Part shown: positions 24,681 to 32,578 of the stretch, piece after piece | Layout: each line of letters starts with the position of its first letter | How positions within the stretch are numbered: the first letter of the stretch is position 1 | Source of the DNA: Oricola indica | Lineage (GTDB): Bacteria; Pseudomonadota; Alphaproteobacteria; Rhizobiales; Rhizobiaceae | DNA: 64,000 nucleotides | Direction: 5' to 3' | Assembly (NCBI RefSeq): GCF_019966595.1 | Contig: NZ_JAINFJ010000003.1 | Coordinates: forward strand, 310,001-374,000 | The notes under the pieces: generated by a model | Seen by the model: only the letters and a program-made list of their open reading frames with translations | The model's database searches: none | Told to the model about the DNA's origin: nothing | Position numbers and translations under genes: made by a program

Positions 24681-26174
24681 TCACGCGCTTAGCGCGGCGT
24701 CGAGGATGTCGTGCTCGGTCGCCGATGCCGCCGGCATTTCCGAAACGACGGTATTGTCGTGGATGACGTAGATGCGGTCGCACAGTCCGATCAGCTCGAT
24801 CGTCTCGCGCGAAAGGACGAGCACCGCACCACCCTTGTTTGCGAAGTCGCGCAGCAGCCCGTAGATTTCGGACTTCGCGCCGATATCGACGCCGCGCGTC
24901 GGCTCCTCGATCAGGAGAATGTCCATGTCCGCGGCGAGATAGCGCCCGAGCAGGACCTTCTGCTGGTTGCCGCCGGAAAGCGAGCCGACGATGGCCGACG
25001 GACCGTCCGCCTTGACGTTCATGCTGGCCATGACATCGGCGACTGTGTTGCGATGCCCTTTTGCGACCGACAACTCACGCGCCCTGGCATGCAGCCCGAT
25101 GGCGATGTTGTGCTCCACCGGCAACCCGAGGAAGAGGCCTTCCTCCTTGCGGTCTTCAGGAACGAAACCCACGCCGGCCGCCTGCAGCTGGCGAATGCCG
25201 CCCTCTTGTCCGACCGGCAGGGAAAGCCCCTTGCCCTTGATCGTGACGGTGCCGCCGAAGGGCTGGAACTGGCCAACCAACGCGCGCAGGAATTTCTGCT
25301 GGCCCTGCCCCTCAAGCCCGGCAAGCGCGACGATCTCGCCCTTCGAAACATGCAGCGAAAAGGCTTTCGAGGCCGTGTCGATCCTGAAATTTTCGACGGA
25401 CAGGATTTCATCTCCGGCCGCCTTCTCGCGCGGCGGAAACAGGTCCTGCAACTCGCGACCGACCATCATTGCGATGAGCGACGCCGGCGTCATTTCGGAG
25501 AGCGGCCGGGTGCCGATGAGCTTGCCGTCCTTCAGGACGGTCACCGCGTCGCAAATGGCGAATATCTCGTCCATCCGGTGGGAAATGTAGACGACCGCCT
25601 TGCCCTCGTCGCGCAAACGCCGAATGTGGCGGTTCAGAACCTCGACGTCGGCGGCGTTCAGAGCGGCCGTTGGCTCGTCGAGAATGAAGATCGAGGCGTC
25701 TGCCTTGATTCCATGTGCGATTTCAACGAATTGCCGCTCCGCGATCGACAGTTCCGAGACAAGCGTTTCCGGATCGAGTGTCAGGCCGAGTTCGCCGAGC
25801 GCGTTGCGCGTCTCCGCGTTCATCCTGCGGTAGTCCACCGTACCGAACCGCGTCACCGGCTCGCGGCCAAGGAACATGTTCTCGGCGATCGTCAAGTTGG
25901 CGAGAAGCGATAATTCCTGGAAAACAGTGGAGATGCCGGATTCGAGCGCCTCGCCAGGGCTGGCGAAGGCGATTTCGAGACCATCCTTGCGGATCGAGCC
26001 GCGGTCAGGCTGATGGACGCCTGCGAGAATCTTCATCAGAGTGGACTTGCCGGCACCGTTCTCGCCCATCAGCGCGTGAACGCTTCCCGGCAGTAGTTCG
26101 AGCGATACCCGATCGACAGCAAGGTTGCCGCCGAACGACTTCGATATGTTCGACATCTCGATTAGATTGACCAA
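24681..26174 (-). CDS. Sugar-type ABC transporter ATP-binding protein (two ABC domains)
   Basis: An RbsA/MglA-like ATPase of about 497 residues. Domain 1 has Walker A GENGAGKST, LSIAERQFVEIAHGI and Walker B FILDEPTAALN. Domain 2 has the altered P-loop GLEGQGQQK, signature LSGGNQQKVLLGRYL and LLIEEPTRGVDIG. The start is uncertain. A TTG at 26174 has GGGGAGG at ideal spacing, a GTG at 26177 is also possible, and the first ATG is at 26156 (MSNISKSFGGN), just where homology begins. It energises the two downstream permeases. Confidence 0.93.
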   Translation of the reverse strand: MVNLIEMSNISKSFGGNLAVDRVSLELLPGSVHALMGENGAGKSTLMKILAGVHQPDRGSIRKDGLEIAFASPGEALESGISTVFQELSLLANLTIAENMFLGREPVTRFGTVDYRRMNAETRNALGELGLTLDPETLVSELSIAERQFVEIAHGIKADASIFILDEPTAALNAADVEVLNRHIRRLRDEGKAVVYISHRMDEIFAICDAVTVLKDGKLIGTRPLSEMTPASLIAMMVGRELQDLFPPREKAAGDEILSVENFRIDTASKAFSLHVSKGEIVALAGLEGQGQQKFLRALVGQFQPFGGTVTIKGKGLSLPVGQEGGIRQLQAAGVGFVPEDRKEEGLFLGLPVEHNIAIGLHARARELSVAKGHRNTVADVMASMNVKADGPSAIVGSLSGGNQQKVLLGRYLAADMDILLIEEPTRGVDIGAKSEIYGLLRDFANKGGAVLVLSRETIELIGLCDRIYVIHDNTVVSEMPAASATEHDILDAALSA

Positions 26175-26219
26175 CACCGGCCTCCCCGGAAAACTCGTCC
26201 ATGCCCCGCGATCGCGACC

Positions 26220-26239
26220 GCCGGACCCGAAAGTCCGGC
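26220..26239 (-). terminator. Intercistronic hairpin after the second binding-protein gene
   Basis: A 7-bp stem GCCGGAC (26220-26226) / GTCCGGC (26233-26239) with loop CCGAAA lies between the binding-protein stop (26266) and the ATPase start. Its location copies that of the hairpin in the first transporter operon, so it likely holds binding-protein mRNA above that of the membrane components. Confidence 0.5.
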
Positions 26240-26265
26240 AGCCACCATCTCCCGGGAGGAGACTA

Positions 26266-27336
26266 TTACTTGCCGTAGAGTTCCTGCAGCTTTTCTTCAG
26301 AGAGCTCGGTCGGCCACCACACATTCGCCGAGAGGTCGGGACGGTAGTATTCCTTCGCCTTCTCGACAGTCCAGCCATCGGGGTTGTAGTCGTAGTGCTT
26401 GTACAGCTCCTTGCCTTCCAGCAAAGCAACAGCCGCACGGACACCCGCGGCGCCCTGGGCCGGAGCATATTCCGCCGAGATCGAATCAAAACCGTCGGCG
26501 ATCCACTGGCCGAAATAGCCATTGTTGCCCTCGCCCGAAATCGGCGGGATCGGCGTGCCGAACTGCTTGAAGACATCGACGCAGGCGCGCGTCATATCCG
26601 CGCCCGAAGACCAGATACCGTCGACACTCGGATTGTTCAGATAAAGGGTCTCGCAGAGCTTCTTGGCCTTGTCGTACTGCCAGTCGCCGTGCTCCTCGGC
26701 GAGAATTTCGATATCCGTTCCCTCCAGAGACTGCTTCAGCCCGTTGTAGCGATTGGTGTCCTCCGGATGCCCGGCAAGACCGCGAAGAACCCAGATTTTG
26801 CCGTCGTTTCCGACCTTTTCGACAAGCCAGTCGCCCATCACCTTGCCAAAATGCTCCGCGCCACCCTGAATTTCGGTGGTGAATGCGTCGCTCTCGATAC
26901 GGCCTGTATGCAGTACGACCGGAATTCCCGCGGCGACGGCCTTCTCGATCGATGCGTTCGCGGATGTCGAGGTCACCGGCTGGACAATGATCGCGTCCAC
27001 TTTCTGGGCGATCAGGTCCTCGATATCGGCAACCTGCTTTTTCTGGTCGAAGGCAGCGTCAAGCAGGATGAACTTGTTGATACAGGAGTTCTTGGCGGCA
27101 GCTTCTTCGGATTCATGAGCGACCTGAACCGTCCAGGTGTTGGCGTTGACGCCGAAGTGGCTCATGCCGATGACCCAGCCGCAATCCTTCTTGTATTTCC
27201 CGCCCTCGACCATCGGATTATCGCCGGCGCGCGGCGTGACGCCGTCCATCAGGTTGACATCCTCGGCCAGAGCCGCGCCGGAAAGAAATGTCGCGGCGAG
27301 AAGCGCTATCGCCGCCGCTGTTTTATTGAGTCTCAT
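26266..27336 (-). CDS. Periplasmic sugar-type substrate-binding protein
   Basis: The 355-residue protein starts with a Sec signal peptide (MRLNKTAAAIALLAATF to LSGAALA, cleavage before EDVNL). The mature domain is of the type-1 sugar-binding class: GMSHFGVNANTWTVQVAHES, VADIEDLIAQKVDAIIVQPV, GIPVVLHTGRI and DGIWSSGADMTRACVD. It contains several Cys residues, possibly disulfide-bonded in the periplasm. ATG 27336 follows GGAGGAAGACCTT. It is the first gene of the leftward transporter operon, divergent from the second SGNH hydrolase and ROK regulator. Confidence 0.92.
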   Translation of the reverse strand: MRLNKTAAAIALLAATFLSGAALAEDVNLMDGVTPRAGDNPMVEGGKYKKDCGWVIGMSHFGVNANTWTVQVAHESEEAAAKNSCINKFILLDAAFDQKKQVADIEDLIAQKVDAIIVQPVTSTSANASIEKAVAAGIPVVLHTGRIESDAFTTEIQGGAEHFGKVMGDWLVEKVGNDGKIWVLRGLAGHPEDTNRYNGLKQSLEGTDIEILAEEHGDWQYDKAKKLCETLYLNNPSVDGIWSSGADMTRACVDVFKQFGTPIPPISGEGNNGYFGQWIADGFDSISAEYAPAQGAAGVRAAVALLEGKELYKHYDYNPDGWTVEKAKEYYRPDLSANVWWPTELSEEKLQELYGK

Positions 27337-27717
27337 AAGGTCTTCCTCCACATTTCAGGCTCCATCAGATCGCCTTTCGAAAGCCGCTGACGCCCGATAA
27401 CTCAGCCGGCTCGCGTCGCGGACGCCTTGCCAAGGCAAGTCGCCACACATCGATTGCGGGTTGGGGCCACAAGACAAAGAGCTTCCCCGCCGCGGCAATA
27501 CCGTCGCCGCGGTTTGGACTTGCACCGAGTGAATTGGGACCTCCCCCGGCCCTCATTCAACACGTTCCGGCTTGCGTGTCAATAATTAGTCAGATTGAAT
27601 GATTATCTGTGAAGCTTGTCTCGAAAGCGATGCGATGTCATGAATGCAATCCTCGAGGCAGGCCGGACTTTCGGCGAACCTGTTGCTTTTTTTAATCTTT
27701 TCAGGGCGATACGCATC
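27337..27717. promoter_or_regulatory. Divergent promoter region with inverted repeats
   Basis: The 381 bases hold no gene. Two structures stand out. One is a GC-rich inverted repeat, CCGCGGC (27490-27496) / GCCGCGG (27506-27512). The other is an AT-rich stretch with TCAAT (27579-27583) / ATTGA (27594-27598), about 15 bases between arm starts, which resembles the AT-rich operators favoured by ROK regulators. The ROK gene two genes to the right is the natural candidate binder. No firm promoter boxes were assigned. Confidence 0.45.
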
Positions 27718-28359
27718 ATGCGAACAGTTCTGTGTTACGGCGATTCCAACACGCATGGCCAAGCACCTGGCGGAACGCCGCTCGACCGTTACCCTCTTTC
27801 GAAGCGTTGGCCCGGTGTTTTGGCACGCGAGCTCGGCGCCGAATGGTACGTCATCGAAGAAGGCCTGAGCGGCCGCACGACCGTTCACGATGATCCGATC
27901 GAAGGAGCAATAAAGAATGGCCGGACTTATCTTCGACCCTGCCTGATGAGCCACGCCCCGGTGGATCTCGTGATCATCATGCTGGGGACCAACGACCTGA
28001 AAGCGCGCTTCGGCCAGCCGGCCTCGGAAGTCGCCATGGGAATCGGATGCCTGATCCACGATATTCGCGAACTGGCGCCGGGACCGCATGGCCGGACGCC
28101 GGAAATCATGGTCGTTGCCCCTCCCCCGATGCTCGACGACATCAAGGAATGGGAGCAGATATTCAAGAACGCGCAGCCGAAATCCAGGGAGCTCAACCTG
28201 CAGTTCGAGATCATGGCCGACTCACTGGAGGTCCATTTCTTCGACGCTGGGTCTGTCTGCGAATGCGATCCCCTGGACGGTTTCCACATCAACGATTCTG
28301 CGCATCTGGCACTCGGTGAGGCGCTTGCGCGTGAAGTGGAGGCAATCGGCTGGAAATGA
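27718..28359 (+). CDS. SGNH/GDSL hydrolase (esterase)
   Basis: The 213-residue protein has Ser in CYGDSNTHG, Gly in IEEGLSGRTT, Asn in MLGTNDLKARFG, and Asp/His in DGFHINDSAH. This GDSN variant of block I is common in arylesterase/acetylesterase-like SGNH enzymes. No signal peptide is seen, so it acts in the cytoplasm. I chose ATG 27718 since homology begins at RTVLCYGDS; the frame is open further upstream. It heads the rightward SGNH-ROK operon and is related to the hydrolase at 22025-22705. Confidence 0.9.
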   Translation: MRTVLCYGDSNTHGQAPGGTPLDRYPLSKRWPGVLARELGAEWYVIEEGLSGRTTVHDDPIEGAIKNGRTYLRPCLMSHAPVDLVIIMLGTNDLKARFGQPASEVAMGIGCLIHDIRELAPGPHGRTPEIMVVAPPPMLDDIKEWEQIFKNAQPKSRELNLQFEIMADSLEVHFFDAGSVCECDPLDGFHINDSAHLALGEALAREVEAIGWK

Positions 28360-28407
28360 TCGGTTCGAACATCAGGTTTTCGGAAGCGAAAGAAACGGTG
28401 TGCGGCC

Positions 28408-29499
28408 ATGCCTGACATGCGCTTCGCTCCCCCCAATCCTTTGCGTATCGCCGACCGCGCGACCGGCCTGAATGCCGTCAGCGTACGCAGTTACAACGAG
28501 CGTCTGGTGCTTTCGCTTCTGCTTCAGAACCAATCGGTGACCCGGCTCGAAATAGGCGAACGGACCGGCCTTTCCGCGCAGACAGTCTCCGTGCTTGTGC
28601 GCTCTCTGGAGCAGGAAGGGCTTGTCGCCAAGGGCGAGGCGCAGAAGGGCCGTGTCGGACCGCCGACCGTGCCGATTTCACTCAATCCGGAAGGCGCGTT
28701 TTCAGTCGGCATCAGCGTGGGCAATCGCCAGACCGATGTCGTGCTGATCGACTTCATCGGCGCGGTCCGTTTTCACGCCACATTGCCCAATCCGGAACCA
28801 GGGGCAGGCAGCAATCACTCGGAATTTCTGGACACGATTCGGAATGCTGTTTCCATGTTGCCCGCAACCGCGCGTGTGCGGCTCGCAGGCGTCGGGCTGG
28901 CACTGCCGCAAAGCGTCTCGAAAGGGCGCGACGAAGAACCCTATTTCCGGGCGCTTCAGGAAGAGATCGAGGCAACGCTCGGCATTTCGGTTTTCGTCCA
29001 GAACGACATCACCTCCGCCGCAAGCGGCGAAAGCATGTTCGGCGTTGCCAAGCAGCTCACCGACTACATGTTTTTCTATCTAGGGGCCCGCTTGCACGGC
29101 CGGCTCGTCCTCAACCATCAAATACATGCCGGCAATTCCCCGATCAGCTTCGATGTGGGGATCGCTTCACTCGAGAAGGTATTGTCCGAACACGGGGAAC
29201 CCCTCGAGCCACTGTGGGAACGTGCTGGTCAGTGGCCCGATTATGGCGGGCTTGTCAGCGCATGGGAGGAACAATTGATCGAGCAGTTGCGGCAGTCCCT
29301 CGCCGCTGTGAGCCAGTTCGTCGAATTGGAGACTGTTGTCCTTTCTTCCTACGCACCGAAGAGCGTTTGCGAGGACATCTGCCGCAAGCTGCAGGACGCG
29401 GTGCCAGGTGTCAGAGCCATTGCCGGCACCCTCACGCCTTCTCCTAAAGCTGTCGGTGCTGCCAGCTTGCCGTATAGTTCGCGATTCATGGTCGAGTGA
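28408..29499 (+). CDS. ROK-family transcriptional regulator
   Basis: The 363-residue protein has an N-terminal winged helix (about 25-85; NERLVLSLLLQNQSVTRLEI then TGLSAQTVSVLVRSLEQEG) and a C-terminal ROK-like domain starting FSVGISVGNRQTDVVLIDF. The usual zinc motif CxCGxxGCxE and the glucokinase-type catalytic EIGH segment are not visible. It is therefore probably a pure sugar sensor, not a kinase. It most likely represses the divergent transporter operon. The start at 28408 is preceded by GAAAC-GGTG, a weak site; a later Met (28417) is possible. Confidence 0.87.
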   Translation: MPDMRFAPPNPLRIADRATGLNAVSVRSYNERLVLSLLLQNQSVTRLEIGERTGLSAQTVSVLVRSLEQEGLVAKGEAQKGRVGPPTVPISLNPEGAFSVGISVGNRQTDVVLIDFIGAVRFHATLPNPEPGAGSNHSEFLDTIRNAVSMLPATARVRLAGVGLALPQSVSKGRDEEPYFRALQEEIEATLGISVFVQNDITSAASGESMFGVAKQLTDYMFFYLGARLHGRLVLNHQIHAGNSPISFDVGIASLEKVLSEHGEPLEPLWERAGQWPDYGGLVSAWEEQLIEQLRQSLAAVSQFVELETVVLSSYAPKSVCEDICRKLQDAVPGVRAIAGTLTPSPKAVGAASLPYSSRFMVE

Positions 29500-30018
29500 A
29501 TCGCGGCTACATTTTTCGGCTAAACATCCCTGTTCCCGAAATTCGAGACCCGGGCGCTTGGTCGGCTGAACTGCACCGTCACCCGCGATCATCGAAGATA
29601 AAAACGAATTCGCGGCGCCGCGTGCTCGCCATCCTCGTCCGGGCAACGATCACATAACCACTTCGAGATGTCCGTTTTCTGCCCGACCCCCATTCGCTCG
29701 GCTCGCACCGCAAGCAAATAGTGCGATTGCCATTTGTGATCTCTCTCGAAAGGAGATTCTCGCGATAGCGGCGTTACAAGTGCCAGATTTAAAGTGAAGG
29801 TGGCCAGTACTCGAGGACAGTTCTCGTATTCAGGATATGGAAGCACATAACGTCCTCACGGCATCAGGGCCGCGGCCCTCGTCCGAAGTACGCTTGTTTT
29901 CCAAGCTTGCTCATGAGCTGCCTATTGACCCTGCTTACGGCAGTTGGAGTTCGCACTCCTAACGACAATCGAGGGAAAATTAATCTGTCAGAGAACTACA
30001 TAAACCAAGGCAAAAAAA
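29500..30018. other. Intergenic stretch with no recognised gene
   Basis: About 520 bases between the ROK gene and tRNA-Ser. Open frames here are short and have no family character or good ribosome-binding sites. The segment near the tRNA is AT-rich. I see no terminator, repeat or attachment site that I could defend. Confidence 0.4.
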
Positions 30019-30108
30019 TGGCGGAGAGGAAGGGATTCGAACCCTCGAGACGGGTTACCGCCTACTCCCTTAGCAGGGGAGCGCCTTCGACCACTCGGCC
30101 ACCTCTCC
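30019..30108 (-). tRNA. tRNA-Ser (anticodon GCU)
   Basis: On the minus strand the sequence begins GGAGAGGTGGCCGAGTGG and ends with the T-arm GGGTTCGAATCCC, the acceptor complement CTCTCC and an encoded GCCA. The anticodon loop CTGCTAA gives anticodon GCT, decoding AGC/AGU. The long variable arm and 90-base length are typical of class II tRNA-Ser. No integrase or duplicated 3' end was seen next to it. Confidence 0.97.
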
Positions 30109-30408
30109 ATGCCATGAAATCCCTCAGGATTTCGGCCTGACCGACTCGATTGCATCGTGACCGCAAGGCCGCGCGGCAACGCTATCGGTGGCAGGCTCTT
30201 TGCCACGTCCGCAGCGGGACTGCAACACCTGATCGGCTGGCCGACGCGACGCTTTTTCGCCGGCCTTTCCTGTACCATCGAGGAAAACCGGACGTTTCCA
30301 TCGCAACGCAGCGTCATCGGGGCAGAAGGGGCCGGCCTGCGCATGCCAACTGCGCTTGACAGATGCCGAAAGTCCGGTTTGCTGGCGGGATTGAAACCGG
30401 AGATGTGC

Positions 30409-31509
30409 ATGCCGAAAGCCAATCCGCTGGTTGCTTCCCTCCCCGCAAGCACACCATTTGTCGGGCCGGAGCGGCTCGAACGCCAGAACGGACGCCTGTT
30501 CAAGGCCCGCATCGGCGCAAACGAATGCAATTTCGGAGCCTCCCCGAAAGCCATTGAGGCGATGGACCGCGCGGCGCGCGAGGATGTCTGGAAATATTGC
30601 GACCCGGAGAACTGGGACCTGCGCCAGGCGCTCGCCGCCCATTGCGGCGTCACACCCGATGAGATCGTGGTCGGCGCAGGTATCGATAATCTGCTCGGCA
30701 CCACCGTGCGCATCTTTTCCGATGTCGGCGATGCGATCATCAATTCCGACGGCGCCTATCCGACATTCAACTATCACGTAAACGGTTACGGAAGGCGGCT
30801 CGTCACGGTGCCCTATCGCCATGACAAGGAGGATCTGCTTGCCCTTTCGGAGGCCGCGCGGCGCGAAAACGCGAAGATCGTCTATCTCTCCAACCCCGAC
30901 AATCCGATGGGGACGTGGTGGGACGCAGCCGCGATCGAGGGTTTCATTGCCGGGTTCCCATCCGAAACGCTGCTGATCCTCGACGAAGCCTATGGCGAAC
31001 TGGCCCCGCCGGGTGTCCTGCCGCAGATCGATACCGGACAGGCGAATGTCATCCGCATGCGCACCTTTTCCAAGGCCTATGGACTGGCCGGACTGCGCGT
31101 CGGCTATGCGATCGGGCCTGCCGAACTGTGCACGGAATATCACAAGGTGCGCGACCACTTCGGCGTCAACGTGATGGCGCAAAAGGCCGCGCTCGCCGCG
31201 CTGGCGGATACGGAATGGCTGGCTCAACTGACCACGCAGTTCGAGGCTGCGCGCAGGCATATCGAACGGATCGGCGTCGCCAACGGTCTCGTGCCAATCC
31301 CCTCGGCGACGAACTTCGTGACGCTCGATTGCGGCCGTGACGGCGATTTTGCGATGCGCCTGCTGCAAGAGCTCAACGCGCGGGACGTGTTCATCCGCAA
31401 GCCGATGGGACCGGGTATCGACCGATGCATCCGGGTGAGTTGCGGACTTCCGCACGAACTCGACTATCTGGAGGCCGCCCTGCCCGAAGCATTGCAGGCG
31501 GCGGGCTAG
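30409..31509 (+). CDS. Histidinol-phosphate aminotransferase-like PLP enzyme
   Basis: A fold-type I aminotransferase of 366 residues. It has NECNFGASPKAIEAM near the start, GAGIDNLLGTTVRIF (cofactor phosphate region), YLSNPDNPMGTWWD, LILDEAYGEL (Asp for the PLP nitrogen) and RTFSKAYGLAGLRVGYAIG with the Schiff-base Lys, then the C-terminal Arg in IRVSCGLPHE. This resembles HisC-type class II enzymes, but the same pattern covers aromatic or threonine-phosphate aminotransferases and no his genes are adjacent. I prefer ATG 30409 for its spacing after CGGAG; ATG 30403 is the alternative. Confidence 0.88.
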   Translation: MPKANPLVASLPASTPFVGPERLERQNGRLFKARIGANECNFGASPKAIEAMDRAAREDVWKYCDPENWDLRQALAAHCGVTPDEIVVGAGIDNLLGTTVRIFSDVGDAIINSDGAYPTFNYHVNGYGRRLVTVPYRHDKEDLLALSEAARRENAKIVYLSNPDNPMGTWWDAAAIEGFIAGFPSETLLILDEAYGELAPPGVLPQIDTGQANVIRMRTFSKAYGLAGLRVGYAIGPAELCTEYHKVRDHFGVNVMAQKAALAALADTEWLAQLTTQFEAARRHIERIGVANGLVPIPSATNFVTLDCGRDGDFAMRLLQELNARDVFIRKPMGPGIDRCIRVSCGLPHELDYLEAALPEALQAAG

Positions 31510-31541
31510 CGCGCGGGGCGATTGCGGTCTACTTTGCTGCA

Positions 31542-32210
31542 ATGCAAAAAACACCCGAAAACGCGAATTCCGCCGCACCCGAGACGCAGAATCCCGCCCT
31601 AGCAGGTTTCCGGAAATCGCGACACAGCCTCGCCGAGGACGTATTCGCGATCGCCATCGGCACAGCGCTCGTTTCTTTCGGTGTCTTTCTCTATCAGCAG
31701 TCGTCGCTGGTGCTTGGCGGGCTCGCCGGTGTCTCGCTCATCCTGGACTATCTCACACCGTTCGGCTTCGGCGTCATCTTCTTCGCGATCAATCTGCCGT
31801 TCTGTCTCTTCGGCGTCGGGCGGCTCGGATGGGGCTACATCATCCGCACCTTCGCCGCCGTCACCGCCATGTCGTTGATGGTGCGGTTTCTCCCCCAGGG
31901 TATCGATATCTCCGGCGTTCATCCGCTGGTCGCATCGACGATGGGCGGCGCGATGATCGGGCTGGGGCTGCTCGCCCTGTTCCGGCACGGCGCGGGGCTC
32001 GGCGGCGTCAATATCCTCGTCGCCTTCCTGCAGGAAAGGTTCAATCTGCGGGCCGGCTATGTGCAACTCGGCATCGACCTGGCGATCCTCGCTGCAGGCA
32101 GCCTTGTCGTATCGCCGGTGCAATTGCTCTGGTCGATCGCCGGAGCGGTCATTTTCAACATGATCCTCGGCGTCAACCACAAGCCGGGCCGCTACATGGC
32201 CTTCAGTTAG
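31542..32210 (+). CDS. YitT family inner-membrane protein
   Basis: The 222-residue protein has about six membrane helices, for example DVFAIAIGTALVSFGVFLYQ, GLAGVSLILDYLTPFGFGVI and GGAMIGLGLLALFRHGAGLG, and the YitT-type GLGGVNILVAFLQ. The function of the family is poorly known. ATG 31542 is only 32 bases after the aminotransferase stop. A second, truncated copy of its 3' end lies at 35281-35399, so this gene marks one edge of a possible insertion. Confidence 0.85.
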   Translation: MQKTPENANSAAPETQNPALAGFRKSRHSLAEDVFAIAIGTALVSFGVFLYQQSSLVLGGLAGVSLILDYLTPFGFGVIFFAINLPFCLFGVGRLGWGYIIRTFAAVTAMSLMVRFLPQGIDISGVHPLVASTMGGAMIGLGLLALFRHGAGLGGVNILVAFLQERFNLRAGYVQLGIDLAILAAGSLVVSPVQLLWSIAGAVIFNMILGVNHKPGRYMAFS

Positions 32211-32231
32211 GCCTGCCCTGCCTCTCAGTCC
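32118..32231 (+). repeat. Direct repeat copy 1: 3' end of yitT plus trailing bases
   Basis: The last ~90 coding bases and ~20 bases past the stop match 35281-35399 with only about five substitutions and one 4-base indel. Shared landmarks are ATTGCTCTGGTCGAT, the stretch around ATGATCCTCGGCGTCAACCA, and TTAGGCCTGCCCTGCC. The two copies enclose the DUF3494-autotransporter and L,D-transpeptidase genes. Confidence 0.9.
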
Positions 32232-32578
32232 CCACGGCCTCGATCCCTCCGTGAAGTCATGCCGCGGGATCCAGAGACATTCAACATCGCGGCCGGGCAT
32301 TCCGATGCGTCCAGGCGACTCTCGCGCGCCTCGGGGGCCGCCGAAACAACGTGACTGGTCAGCCGTAATTAAATAAAAAGCAGATCTGTTTTCGGTTGCG
32401 CAATTAACAGCTGCGCTCTATCGTAATTTTTTTCTACCCAAGAAAATATTTTTGGATAAATACTAGGCGGTTCACCTCTTCTTCCGCCTTTTTAATTTTA
32501 TCGATTCTTCTTTTTTGTCTCCATGATTTCACGTGCTTTCTTCTAAAAGACGTACTCTAACTCATTCAGGACAAAATC
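32232..32578. promoter_or_regulatory. AT-rich leader of the DUF3494-autotransporter gene
   Basis: From about 32360 the composition drops to clearly AT-rich, unlike flanking genes. It contains a near-perfect palindrome CCAAGAAAATATTTTTGG (32438-32455). It also has a small stem, AGGCGG (32465-32470) / CCGCCT (32484-32489), followed by TTTTTAA, which could be an attenuator or a terminator for read-through from yitT. The ribosome-binding site AGGAC lies 6 bases before the ATG at 32579. No promoter boxes are assigned. Confidence 0.45.

Noticed and set aside
28408-29499. Sugar kinase function for the ROK protein
   Set aside because: The winged helix is clear and catalytic and zinc motifs are absent, so a regulator is the better call.
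30019-30108. tRNA-Ser as an attachment site for an integrated island
   Set aside because: No integrase gene and no duplicated tRNA 3' end were seen on either side within the window.
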